Source: Mytilus trossulus
Taxonomy: Eukaryota; Mollusca; Bivalvia; Mytilida; Mytilidae
DNA length: 64,000 bases
Reading direction: 5' to 3'
NCBI RefSeq assembly: GCF_036588685.1
Contig: NC_086378.1
Coordinates: 32,155,578 to 32,219,577 of the forward strand
The translations under genes were made by a program, and so were the position numbers. Of this stretch, positions 44,340 through 55,639 are shown piece after piece. The stretch's first letter is position 1, and every line of letters starts with the position of its first letter. Under the pieces are notes generated by a model. That model ran no database searches and was not told the origin of the DNA. It worked only from the letters and a program-made list of their open reading frames with translations.

Positions 44340-47300
44340 ATGGACAGAAGAAACCGTGTTCATGGGGTGAGTTATTGACTAATCTATAGAGGTTATACAA
44401 CTTATTTCAAAGTAATGTATATCTATTGCACTGGTCTTTTGCATGTTTTAAAGCTTTGGCATCGTACTTTCAGGTTGTTTCACGGAAACAGGCGGAGATG
44501 GTTGCGAAGAAGGTTGGCATGACAACTGAAAAGGTGCAAGGTATATTTGATTTAAATGAACATTGTGTGCGTTATTTTAGAACATTCCCGTACTTTTTAT
44601 CCTTAAAATTAAACTGTTATACAGACCACAATACATTCACAAAACCTACACACATCTTACTATTTAGAAATGAAATTAAAGACCGGAAGTATTACACATT
44701 ATACTACACAGACCATATTTGAAATTATAAAGTGATTTCGATATTCGTCTGTCCCTCTTAATTCATTCGAATGAATAGATCCACATCTAAGAAAAAAACA
44801 AATGGTTTTCAGAGGAGCCACCAAACACCGTTCTATAAAGGAGCTATTTCCCAAAGTTCACTTGTGCAAATGAGCTAACGGGTCTTTGAAAATTATAAAT
44901 CAATCCGAAGCATTGATTTTGTTTGTTGTATTTGAAATTGTCCCTCCCCCCCAAAAAAAACAAACCATGATCGACAAGTGTCAAAGTAAGAAACTTAAGA
45001 TTAACTCTTCGTAATTACTTAAATTGTTCATTTACAGAACTCCAAGATACATTTTACGTTTTTGATCAGAATGGCGACGGTATGATAACAACGGATGAGC
45101 TAGCCACCGTGCTCTTCAAACTTGGTCAGAGACCTACACTGAGAGAAGTACAAGCTATGATCAAGTCCGTGGATGCTGACAGTAAGTTATTTTTATTATT
45201 TGTCACAATACACCAATTTCTCAATAAACTGCGCATTGTGGCACCGTTAAAGTTTACAATTCCTCTAAGTTCACAACAAATTGCCGCTAATGTCCACAAC
45301 GCCGCTAAAGTGTATGTGTAACCTAATTAACAAAACTATAACAGTCTAACGCATAGAAAATGTAGCTACACGCCACCATGCGGCAAACAACCATATACGG
45401 ATAAAGACATAATACAAGTTATAAAAGACTACATACAAAATCATAAGAACTGCGTCATGTATATTTGGAAAGCCAAAAACGTAAAACTAATATAAAAAAA
45501 AATGCGGCCACCACTGATGTCTAGTTTTCCACTTGCACATACAGTTTGTGACATGTATGTTATCGACCTATCTTCTTACAAGAAGGGTGAACACATTCAA
45601 AGAAATGGCAAGGTACAAGTAGTTCGTTAAGTACCGTATAGTATATTTGTATATAATCAAAGCTACTTACAATCCAAATTTTAGTTGATGATATATCAAC
45701 ATCTTCGTAAGGTTTAGATATGTTTTTTTTAGTTTTTTTTAGTTTTTTTTCTTTTTTTAAGTTTTCGACATGCTGTACGTGTAACATGTGGCAACACAGG
45801 TGTACGAACGTGTAACATGTGGAAACATAGGTCAACGAAATATCAGATATATAATATGTATAAAAGATGTGAACTTGTTATCATCTATCAACCATTTATA
45901 ATAAACGATACAAGGCAATGTAGTTTCCATTTATAATAAACGATACAAGGCAATATAGTTACCATTTATAATAAAATTGGATACACTGTACCGAGGTAGA
46001 TAATTGCCCAAGTTCTCTGTTTATTTTCTTGTCAAAATCATTGATTTAAAGCAAAATGCGAATTTTTGTGTGTGCACTTTTTGTTATTTCAAAATTCGTA
46101 TTTTCACCTAAAATTCCCAAAAATTAAGAAATAATTCCTTCGTGTCATGCTCTATGCTCATTTTAACATGGGTAGGCATTATATTTGTCGATATTTTACA
46201 CTGAGAGTTAGCAAGGTGTAAAATGTGGTCAAATATAATGCCTACCCATGTTAAAATGAGCATAGAGCTTGACACGAAGGAATTATTTCGATTCTAATAG
46301 GACAAATACAGTATTTTTAAAGGTCGAAGCGTACGAAAATATCGTAAAAATGTTTGGCTTTTCCCGTTTCCTCCCCGATGAGTCTGTGCATTACATTTCA
46401 TATTTGATAAGTTTAAAAACTACGACCAGGGTAAATATATGTTGTTTTAAAAAAATATATAATACAAGTTTATGCTAGCTGCTTAAATGTATAGATTTAA
46501 AAGGATAACGATGGAAAAAACGTTAATATACACAGTAAGTTCGTGCGCATGTGTCAAACATATTTTTTATGCTCATTAGAACACGGCTTTGTTTACAAAG
46601 CGTAATAAGGACGTCATATTAGAGCTGAAAACTTTAGAATTAAACATGGTCTGCCTAAAATTTTGAATGACTTAAGTTTGCAGATATTTAAGTGCCGGCT
46701 TTTGTCATTCTTATAATTATATGCATTTGCTCGGCAAAAGATTTTTTTCATTGGATAACGTAACAGTTTTCCTATTAGTCATATATTATGATAAGTTGGA
46801 GTTCACGTGTGTATCGTTACTTTTGTTGACAAGTATATAATCTAAATTTAAGTACAGTATTTAAACTGACTTCCTTGTAAGAATAATAATATTTCTTATC
46901 TCATATTATACAGAAAGTGTAACGTAGATAATAGATAATATGAGATATTCACAAAGCTGTTGCATAATATACATTTTCAGAAAATAGATAAACTACATAT
47001 GTATAATCCTCATACAGGTTTTTGGCATATTGTAATTAACAAATATATCGGGTTGTTTATTTCATAAACATATGCCTCAGATATGCTCATAATTAATTGA
47101 GAATTTGTAATAGGGTCTTTGCCAGATGATGTCGGTATGACTGATCAACTCCTTTTTATACGACCGCACATTTTTTATTCGTATAAATTATGGTATGATG
47201 TCGTCGTCGTCCGAAGACATATGTAATATCCGTATTATAACTATTTTTTCTTCTTATAGTTTTTATATCTTTATGAAATTTCACAAGAAGGATCAATAAC

Positions 47301-50300
47301 CACAAAAGGAAGGTTGGGATTAATGTTATGGGTTATGGTCCCAATAGTTTAGGAATTAGGGGCAAAGAACAAGCACTTTTTTTATTATATTTTCTGGACA
47401 ATTATAACTTGTGTGTAAGTGTATGGAACTCTCTGACATTTTAACGCAAGGTTCCATATCACACAAGGAAAGCTGCATGTGAATGAGCTTGGAGATTATC
47501 CCCCCAGTATGCAAGAATTAGCGGCAAAAAAGGGGATCTAAAACAAGCATTTTTATACTTTCCAGACAATAACTTGTGTGTAAGTGTATGGATCTCTCAA
47601 AATTGTACTCCAATGTTATTCAATATTAAACAGTTCAGACTGGGATTCAGCTTTATGATAAATGCTGCATGGGAGGGGGTTATGTTTTTTTCCCCAATTT
47701 TTTAGGGTGAATATTTTTTTTCAAAAATTTTCAATTTTCTAATCTTTTGAAAAGTTTCAAGAAGAAGTCTTCAATTGCACAATAAATGACCACAATGCAA
47801 TATAATTTTTAGATCTTTGAACACATTTATTTTGTCTCGGAAACCTACATATATATCCAAAATCAGACACAATATTTAACAGCATTAAATTTTAAAGAAG
47901 AAAACAAATCTGACTCAGTCAAAAACCAGAACTCCCCCTCCTCTGAAGTTAAATGGTTGCTCCCTTAAGGAAGTCTTGTGTTTAATCAAGAAAAAAATTG
48001 AAATTATGTTTCAAATTGCATAACCTCATGCGAGTAAGTCTCTTTTGATTTCTACTTTCCTGGCATTGACATACACATGTAAATGTCGACCATAAAAGTA
48101 AGACACTCTTAAACTGAAAGCCGAGATGTGGGGCATTTAACGTTGTCTACCAAAAAGTAAATACTATATAACATTTACATGACAAATCAAGAAAAAAAAC
48201 ATAAAACCCAAGGACACCGACCTAGTCAACATAACTTAGGCATAGATTACCTTAGCTGGATTTGGCAAAACTTTTAGAAATTTTGGTCCTCAAGTCTCTT
48301 CAACTTCGTACTTTATTTGACCTTTTTAACTTTTTTGGAATCGAGCGTCACTGATGAGTCTTTTGTAGACGAAACGCGCGTCTGGCGTATAGATACCAAA
48401 TTCAGTCCTGGTATCTATGGTGAGTTTATTTAGGGAGGTGCATGTATATGAATATGTAGAGGCTCGTACAAATATTGATACTTATTTTGAGGATTGTGTT
48501 CAGCATAACTTTTTTTAACCTCGAGACTAAGTAATATAATTCAATTTCTTGACTAAACTTCCAACAAGTGATGATAATGAACAATGCCTGAACGTGTACA
48601 TCTTCTGTAGCCAAGGGTTACTATCCACTTCCCTCAGAGGTGGGATGTGAATCGAAATCCTTGGCTAGCGAAGATGGCACTTGTAGAGATTCATTGCACA
48701 ATCTACATTTTTCAATAGGACCATATTATACAATATTATTTACATTTCAAATTTTAAGTGTTGTCTTATTACAAATTAACTTACCATACAAAAAAAGCAG
48801 TATATGTTTATGTAGATATCAAGTGTTTGTACAAATGTGTGGTTTTCCTTGTTACATTGTGTAGAAGAAGATTTTTATTTTAATATTATATGTATAGTTT
48901 ACAATGCGTGTTTCCCGTTTTCTAGTGCTTACTTAATAATATGTGTTTATTTGCGGAAACGATTAGCTTATTTTCTCAACATAGGGACAATGATTCAAGT
49001 TGCAAGTGGCTTTGAACTAGCATCAGCAACTGAGAATACTCTTACATATTAACCCAAATAAATCAGTCCCACTATGTGATCGACCATCCCAAAAGCGATG
49101 TACCCATGCTTCGTAGAGCAGCGCAATATAAGTTCCAGATTATTCAGATATAGATTATCGCTTTGCGTCTTTTGTTAATTTGTTAGGTGATTTTTGTGCT
49201 TCGTGGTAATCTGGCGAATCAATAGAGACAACAAGGTGTGGTATGAGAGCCAGTGAGACAGCTCGCCATCCAAGTCACAATTTGTAAAAGTAAACCATTA
49301 TAGGTTAAAGAACGGCTTTCGAGACAGAGTCCTAGCTCACACAGCAGTCATTTTAACTGACTTTACAGTTTGGTATTATTTTATCCTGCAACGCTACTGT
49401 TTTAGGTTAGGATATCACAAACATTTTCAACCCTTTATGCATTTATGTACCTATTCAAGCCAGGAGCAGGTAGTTCACTGATATATACTTGTATCATAGG
49501 CAATCATACCACATGTCATTACATGAATCTTACCACCTATAAATCTCTAGAAACATGATTGGTTAAAAGCATCCGCGTGGCGACCGTGTATATTCCATAT
49601 TAGGTTAGTAGTGATGCAGGACTAACTTCAATACATGTATTACTACTTTCGAATAAATAGCTAAAAGTTTACATTTTAACAATTTTGTGAAACTGCTTTA
49701 TTTTTGGGACAAAAAGGTGTCTTACCCAACCTACTCGTTTCAGTCTTTAATTTTATATTTTGTTGCCATTTAAGCTCAAATTAACGGCCACGTTAACTTT
49801 TCTCGTCAATTCGCGTCTGTCGTCCTTCGTCGTCATTACAACTTTTACAAAAGTCTTCTCCTCTGAAAGTGTTGGCCAAAGTTTATCCAAACATGCATGG
49901 TCACACTCATTATTTGGGTATCTTATTTTAAAAAAAATGTGTCTGATGACCCCGCTTGTCAACCAAGATGGCTGACATGGCTAAAAAAAACCATAGGGAT
50001 AAAAGGAAAGTTTCCTTTATTATTTTGAAAATCATTATAAATTGAGAAATTCTTACCAAAACAAAAATGTTCAAAATGTTGAGCTCTACCAATTGTCCTT
50101 TACGTCAAAACTATCAGACGACTTCTTATAGTATTATTGTCCTTTAATGACAAATTTAACCATTTATGTTCATTTTTGCCCAATATCTTGATAGATAGAG
50201 AGAAACTTGAAAATGCAAAAATGATCAGCATTATAAGTTCTACTAATAAGACAGCTGTTATAAGATATAGATAATTTATTATATAAACCAGATGAAAGGG

Positions 50301-53300
50301 ATTATATAAGTAACAAATATACAAGGATCATCAGGTTACGTATTGTATTTGACCGATGATCTATTACAAGCTCATAGTTGTAGTAGTTCTATTTTCCAAT
50401 TATTATAGACAAAAAAAGAAGTTGTGCAATAATTGGCAATGAGACAACTCTCCACAACAGACCAAGTGACACCGTCCGTACGGCCTTCATCAATGAGCAA
50501 AGAAAAACTAACGGCCTAATTTATATAAAAAATATGAACGAGAAAAAAACATGTAACACATCAACAAACGACAACAACTGAATTACATGCTCCTGACTTG
50601 GGACAGGCACATACATACCTAATGTGGCGGGCCCAAGTTATCAGGATCCCAATATTAGTATTGTAAAAAAATCTTTTCCCCGTAAAAAAATATTTACGTA
50701 TATGTGAAAGCAGCCCGTTGTAATTGACAACAGCATTGCCATCATACACCTTTGATAATTTAAGTCAGACGCAGTTATGTTATCTTGTTTTGATAATTCT
50801 AAATGTAAATGATTTAAACACATTTGTACGGTGTCATCTATACACACAACAGTAATGCACATGACTGTCATTATAAAACTGTGTTTTATATATAATGATC
50901 ATTGGAAGAATTTCATATTCTCTGGCACCATCCCTTGGTGATACCCGGAATCTATAATCTTAAAAATATATTTTTTTCCCCCTAATTTAGAAAGTTGGCG
51001 CATCTGCACGTATAAACTTCGTAGCATCGCTTCTTGGTGCTTACTGTATATTTAACATACAATTCTTTATTCTATGAGTCAATGTCAACACAATACTTAT
51101 TGAATTATAAATATATTTTGCTATTATTTTGTTATACGTATTGCCTTTTTTTTTTTTAAACTTATTACACTGTGACATGTTGCATATCTATTGCCTATGC
51201 ATTGTTATTAGTTGAAACATATTTATTTAATAGTAAAGTGGATTTGCCAACAAGTCCAGATATCCAAAATAATACAGGCTTATTAAAACACTATTCAATT
51301 CCTTTCCACTTTGCGGGTGCGAATGCTGCCTTGTAGCGGCATTGGTTGCTCTTTTCGAAATCAGTACAAGGGTGTCTTTAACGTGCTTTAACGTGCAAGA
51401 GATAAAACACGGATCAGCCATTTACCGTCCCCTTCCAACGGACCATCATCGTTTCTCAAAACCAAACTCGCAAATGGTGTCAAGGATCAGCCGAAAATTA
51501 AGTACCTGAAATTTTAAGACCCAGCAGCTTTTGTGTTTGTAGTCTGATGCACTTCTCAGAAAAAATTCCAATATACCTTTATATATATATATAACACTTA
51601 TATTAAGGTATTATAGGATTTTTTTTCTGAGACAAGTGCATCTGTGCACTAACCACTACACTACGGCTATTGTATATACGGATATTGTCAGTATATGCTC
51701 TCCTTGGATCCTAATTTGGTGAATACAAATATTCCATTTTATATTGCACTATTTTGTTTCCTGACACGTGGTGTATCATTCGGCAATCCTCGGTAGAATC
51801 CGCTACTCTAGATGTGGGTACGGAATCGGCCGAGTTTTGACGAAAGGTAGTGTCTGTGTAAATAATGAAAGGCGGAAGCACGTCTCATGAATTACTTCAA
51901 AACAAACATTATGTAACATATTTTATTCAGACAGCTTTCAATAGATGTAACTTTGAAAAAAAAGATATATTACAGATGCAAAACTTTTTTTCTGATAATG
52001 TAACAAAATTATATGAAGTCGCTTCTTCGGACAATCATATTGTTCATTAAATTAAGTTGTCTATTACAAAATATTGTTTTTATTTTCAGAAAGTGGAACA
52101 ATTGATTTTGACGAGTTTGTTAAAATATTTGCCCAAAAGATGTCAATAGATCCAGAAAAAGAACTTCATGAAATATTTTGTGTTTTTGACAAAAATAAGG
52201 ATGGATTTATATCTTCAGAGGAACTTTATGAAGTGTTGAGCAAACTAGGCGAATCAATTACCAAAGTATGTATTCAAATCATTTGTAAAAATATATGTTT
52301 ACAGTAAATTATTTGCACAACATTCAAATCAAATAAAACAGCGCAATTTGTTGATTCTTCGTTTTAAATTGGGTTTAAAGTGACAGTTTTGCCTTTAACA
52401 TAGGGCAAAGCATCACGCCAAAACATTACCATAGCTACAGTTCAAATTGGTACACTATCAACGCATTACGATCTAAGGCCATTATATATGACCTCATATT
52501 ACACATATATCCTGAGCATATATCTGTGTCTGGCTTTATCTTAAAACGATCAACATCGGAAAAGGACACTAAACAAGTATTCATTTATGCCTTTCAGAGG
52601 CGGATTTAGTAGGGGGCATAGACCCCCCCTTTTTTTTTTGAGAAAAAAATTGTTGTTTATATAGGGAATCACTGAAGCGAGACGAGATCAGGCCCCCTCT
52701 TAAGCAGCCAGTTGGTCCCACTTATGGAAATATCTGGATCCGCCACTGCCTATTTAAAAAATAAACGCTGCAAAAAAAAAAGACTCCTGTAATAAAACAT
52801 TTAGAAAATCACGTGCCATCATAATCATATAACTGTACTCAACGCACTATACAAAAATTATGTATAGTTAATTGTTTTAAGATTCAACCCACAATTTTTT
52901 CCTTTAAAAATGTCCTGTACAGGAACATGGTCATTAATATATCTTTTAATAGAAAAGGGTAGACATCTTAAGATCCCTAGAGATCAGAGATATTGCAAAT
53001 TTTGTAATGAGATAGAGGACGAAAAACACTTCTTTCTCAAATGCCCTAAATATAAATTTTATAGAGACAATTATTTTAACTTAATAAAAACCAATTCAGA
53101 GTGGAAAGATGATATTAAAGATGACATGCTTAAACTTAAAATAATACTAAACCCCACATATCACAGTCAAATTAAAAATACAGTTTCCTTTATAAAACAG
53201 TCATTAGAACTGAGGATGGGAGACCCAAAAAAGTAATTTGATCTGATACATTTTGTATTCTAATATTGTATTGTGTACTTTTGTATTTTTGTATATATGT

Positions 53301-54980
53301 TATGTTTTTCACAGATCATGTTTTTGATTTATATGGCAATAAAATTATTTGATTTGATTTGATTTGATTATTGTTTCACGGTACTTGTTTATCCCAGGTT
53401 CATGTGTTTGGTTTTGATGTTATATTTGTTATTCTCGTGGGATTTTGTCTGATGCTTGGTCCGTTTCTGTGTGTGTTACATTTCAGTGTTGTGTCGTTGT
53501 TCTCCTCTTATATTTAATGCGTTTCCCTCGGTTTTAGTTTGTTACCCCCATTTTGTTTTTGTCCATGGATTTATGAGTTTTGAACAGCGGTATACTACTG
53601 ATTCCTTAATTTAAGATAGTGAAAACTGACAGAAGCATACAATTATACATTGTTAGGCAAAAAAAGTATGTTTGTTTATTGTACTACTCTATACCTTAAT
53701 TTTTATCCCCTATACCCTTAACTGTTTGACCATTTTTGATTAAGCCCTGTTACTTTCATAGACTGTAAAAAAATAATCCTACCTACCTTCCCTGTTTTTT
53801 TTCAGCATGTAAGTTGTAACATATGTATATATTTTTTGGTTTGACCTTATCACAGAATGAAAAGATTTTGATATGCAAAATACTTTTTTCTAAGTCAGAG
53901 GTTGTTGTAAATCTGTTTTAACAAATTGTTTTATTGGTATACACAGTATCTGATTTTAAGAAGCTAATAACATCAGTTTTCTATTGTAGGACGAGGCATA
54001 TTTGATGATAAAAGAAGCCGACCTTGATCGGGATGGTAAAGTGAACTATACAGGTACATTTTTATAAAAGAGGCGAAATGATACTAAATAGATATTCAAA
54101 CTACACATGATAGATGCCAAAGGGATATTCAAAATAATTATAGACAGTGTCATAGTCGACGAACTTCAGTAAATTTAAACGATATAATGGTTTACTTTAA
54201 GGAATAAATTGTGACATGGGTGGAGAGAATTCTCATTGGCACTCATACCATATCTTTATATATCTATCTATAATTAGAAATACCGAGCAACCCTGTTCCC
54301 ACCGAAAACCTGGTGAAATCTAAGATGCTTCGAAAGTGTATCTGAACATTTGAGATGTCAAGAAATAGTTTTAAGTAACACAATTCAGCTGAGTAAGTTT
54401 AGTTTAAACATATTAATTTAGAGTGGATTGGGAAACAAGTTTTGCAACTTATATTAATCCCTTTCCACTTTGCGGGTGCGAGTGCTGCCTTGTAGCGGCA
54501 TTAGCCTACTCTTTTTCGAAATCTACAAGGGTGTCTTTAACGTGCAAGAGATATGGCTCTCTCTTAACACGGGTCAGCCATTTAAGCTGAGTAAGGGTGT
54601 CGTTGATTAAGAATCAATACATGCCTCTGACAGAAGAATCATTTAGGGAGGACATTATTGCTCTTCTAATGTATATAGTCACATAGAAATATTGTTTATT
54701 ATTGTTTTATTTTAAAAAAAGGATAGGTAATTCAAAATGGCGACACAGACCCCTATAGGGTTTATAAGTATACGGATATGGATAGTATCTGGACATTACC
54801 AGAAAACAATAAAACTCTTGATGCATATATACGTTAATGTGATACAAATGGACAAGAAATAAAAAAAAAATACCAATGTATATGTCAAGGTCGCTTAGCA
54901 CCGCTCAATCAACGATTCATTTTATTATGTTTTATTTATTTTATTTTTCAGATTTTAAAGCAATTCTTAATTTTAGATGA
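44340..54980 (+). CDS. Calmodulin-like protein with four EF-hands
   Basis: Six coding exons: 44340-44366, 44474-44540, 45038-45181, 52090-52265, 53990-54053 and 54952-54980, with phases 0, 1, 1, 0 and 1, giving 168 aa. EF loops: 41-52 (DQNGDGMITTDE), 77-88 (DADKSGTIDFDE), 113-124 (DKNKDGFISSEE) and 149-160 (DLDRDGKVNYTD). The second loop is split by intron 3 and the fourth by intron 5. Loops 1-3 have Glu at position 12; loop 4 has Asp, which usually weakens Ca2+ binding or favours Mg2+. A basic N-terminal extension of about 31 residues precedes EF1, unlike calmodulin, and the C-terminus is short. Role: cytosolic Ca2+ sensor, partner unknown. Exons 3-6 are secure; exons 1-2 and the start are less so, since they lack homology support. 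Intron 3 (45182-52089, 6.9 kb) is full of mobile elements. Confidence 0.88.
45890..45976. repeat. 34-bp tandem repeat, about 2.6 copies
   Basis: CCATTTATAATAAACGATAC..AAGGCAATGTAGTT is repeated in intron 3 of the EF-hand gene. Just upstream, TGTAACATGTGGCAACA / TGTAACATGTGGAAACA (about 45780-45830) is a second short duplication. Confidence 0.75.
46129..46288. mobile_element. 160-bp near-perfect palindrome (foldback MITE)
   Basis: 74-bp arms (left begins AAATAATTCCTTCGTGTCAT; right ends ATGACACGAAGGAATTATTT with one change) around a 12-bp loop, with only a few mismatches. Non-coding; lies in intron 3 of the EF-hand gene. Confidence 0.85.
47150..47960. repeat. Dispersed repeat with internal direct repeats
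   Basis: Starts near TTTTATACGACCGCAC. The phrase ACTTGTGTGTAAGTGTATGGA occurs at about 47407 and 47573, each preceded by CTGGACAAT/CCAGACAAT and AACAAGCA, giving an internal period of about 165-175 bp. The tail (47690-47960) is A/T-tract rich. Intronic; no gene seen. Confidence 0.5.
48240..48425 (+). mobile_element. PLE terminal fragment carrying a hammerhead ribozyme
   Basis: TGGATTTGGCAAAAC, TTTTGGTCCTCAAGTCTCTT and CAACTTCGTACTTTATTTGA lead into the ribozyme and then TCCTGGTATCTATGG. The parallel segment 57800-57925 has CCTCAATGTTCTT, TTGTACTTGTTTGGC and ATCCTGGTACCTTTGATAAC after PLE coding remnants, which ties this fragment to PLEs. Confidence 0.75.
48345..48388 (+). ncRNA. Hammerhead ribozyme, PLE type, apparently intact core
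   Basis: Stem I: GCGTCA 48345-48350 with TGGCGT 48383-48388 (two wobble pairs). Core CTGATGA 48351-48357. Stem II: GTCT/AGAC with loop TTTGT. Core GAAA 48371-48374. Minimal palindromic stem III: CGCGCG 48375-48380. Cleavage triplet GTC, with the expected cut after 48382. All invariant core nucleotides are present. So short a stem III is known from PLE hammerheads, which are thought to work best as dimers. It lies in sense orientation in intron 3 of the EF-hand gene. Confidence 0.85.
48601..48677. repeat. Palindrome of the TAGCCAAGGGTTAC family
   Basis: CTTCTGTAGCCAAGGGTTAC.. and ..CCTTGGCTAGCGAAGATG form imperfect arms of about 30 bp. Diverged relative of 19728-19811, about 29 kb away. Confidence 0.7.
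49236..49345 (+). repeat. SINE-like repeat 'S', plus copy
   Basis: GTGTGGTATGAGAGCCAGTG, CCATCCAAGTCACAATTTGT, AAAAGTAAACCATTATAGGT and AGACAGAGTCCTAGCTCACA. A minus fragment follows at 49480-49515. Confidence 0.6.
49785..50300 (+). mobile_element. Repeat 'R3', plus partial copy
   Basis: GTCGTCCTTCGTCGTCATTA, AAGTCTTCTCCTCTGAAAGT, AACCAAGATGGCTGACATGG and TTGCCCAATATCTTGATAGATAG match the R3 copy at 56068-57425 in order. Both ends are missing. Intronic. Confidence 0.65.
50430..50640. repeat. Joined 'S' and 'M' repeat fragments
   Basis: AATTGGCAATGAGACAACTC, CCGTCCGTACGGCCTTCATC ('S' phrases, plus), then CAACAACTGAATTACATGCT, CCTGACTTGGGACAGGCACA ('M' phrases, minus). The joint occurrence suggests a composite or nested repeat. 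Confidence 0.5.
51285..51440 (+). repeat. TTTGCGGGTGCGAATGCTGC repeat, copy 1
   Basis: CTTTCCACTTTGCGGGTGCG, AATGCTGCCTTGTAGCGGCA, ACAAGGGTGTCTTTAACGTG, CAAGAGAT and ATCAGCCATTTA. The partner copy 54460-54600 is unusually similar given how diverged other repeats here are. Confidence 0.7.
51545..51660. repeat. Inverted repeat with AT core
   Basis: GATGCACTTCTCAGAAAAAATTCC and GGATTTTTTTTCTGAGACAAGTGCATC are inverted around a TATATATA core. A tRNA A-box-like string (AGTGTAGTGGTTAGTGCAC, minus strand) follows at about 51650. Confidence 0.6.
52595..52752. repeat. GGCGGATCC-ended repeat, copy 3
   Basis: Starts CAGAGGCGGATTTAG, ends CTGGATCCGCCACTG, so the termini are inverted repeats. The interior has a C7-T9 tract and GGGAATCACTGAAGCGAGAC. 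It lies in intron 4 of the EF-hand gene. Confidence 0.6.
52950..53372 (+). mobile_element. LINE 3' end: Cys-His motif and TTTGA microsatellite tail
   Basis: The open frame reads EKGRHLKIPRDQRYCKFC, EIEDEKHFFLKCPKYKF and so on to TAA at 53234-53236. C-x2-C-x8-H-x4-C is the C-terminal zinc-knuckle-like motif common at the end of non-LTR retrotransposon polyproteins. About 110 bp later the element ends in (TTTGATTTGAT)n at 53348-53370, typical of microsatellite-tailed LINE 3' ends. 5'-truncated insertion in intron 4 of the EF-hand gene. Confidence 0.8.
53675..53860. repeat. Half copy of the TCA-flanked MITE family
   Basis: CATAGACTGTAAAAAAATAA, CCTACCTACCTTCCCTG, TTTTCAGCATGTAAG and ATATATTTTTTGGTTTGACC resemble the interior and right end of 41914-42114. 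The left end is not preserved. Confidence 0.45.
54460..54600 (+). repeat. TTTGCGGGTGCGAGTGCTGC repeat, copy 2
   Basis: CTTTCCACTTTGCGGGTGCG, AGTGCTGCCTTGTAGCGGCA, CTACAAGGGTGTCTTTAACG, TGCAAGAGATATGGCTCTCT and GGGTCAGCCATTTAA. Copy 1 at 51285-51440 lies in the same orientation. Confidence 0.7.
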
Positions 54981-55271
54981 TACACTAAAGGCAAGTGAGA
55001 AATCGGTGGAACCATTTCATTACCTCGTTGGGGTGTACAAATAACAATATAAACATTAACCGTCTTGACCATTGATGAAGTCATTGGTGAACATCATCAT
55101 TATTATATTTGTTTCAATGTTATACTATATATATAATAGATTTAGTGTATAACGTTAACCATTTTTATTTTTATACTAATAACAAATTGTATTTTCATAT
55201 CTCAACATTTTTGTACTAATAACATACATATTTATATATGTAACTGTATTTTCTTAACCTAATTAGTTTTA

Positions 55272-55277
55272 AATAAA
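55272..55277 (+). terminator. Poly(A) signal of the EF-hand gene
   Basis: AATAAA 292 nt after the stop codon at 54978-54980; the first convincing signal in the 3' UTR. Confidence 0.45.
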
Positions 55278-55639
55278 TACTGTTTCGCACTGTTATGATA
55301 TGGAGTTATCTCTCTTAGAACAATTGCCATTTATTGTGAAACTGTTTACTTCCGTAGTGGGTTTAACCATATTGTTTTATGTGGATTCAAAAAACTAAAG
55401 AGCTTCTGAATAATTTTTAATCTCGACCTTTTTCTGAAATAAGTTCTATCAAATATTTTCTAACCTGTATACAACCATTCCTCATGTTAAAATGAAAAAT
55501 CGTCATAAGAAATAATCCACAATTCATTTCATAAAAATAGTAGCATATAAGACGCTATAAATTAATTACTAAGGTATACCATACGACAAATTTTGAAACA
55601 AAAAGGCAAAACATGCTACACGAAGGAGTAATTGATCGG

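Noticed and set aside
51640..51680. tRNA-like A-box on the minus strand
   Set aside because: No matching B-box at the right distance and no acceptor stem.
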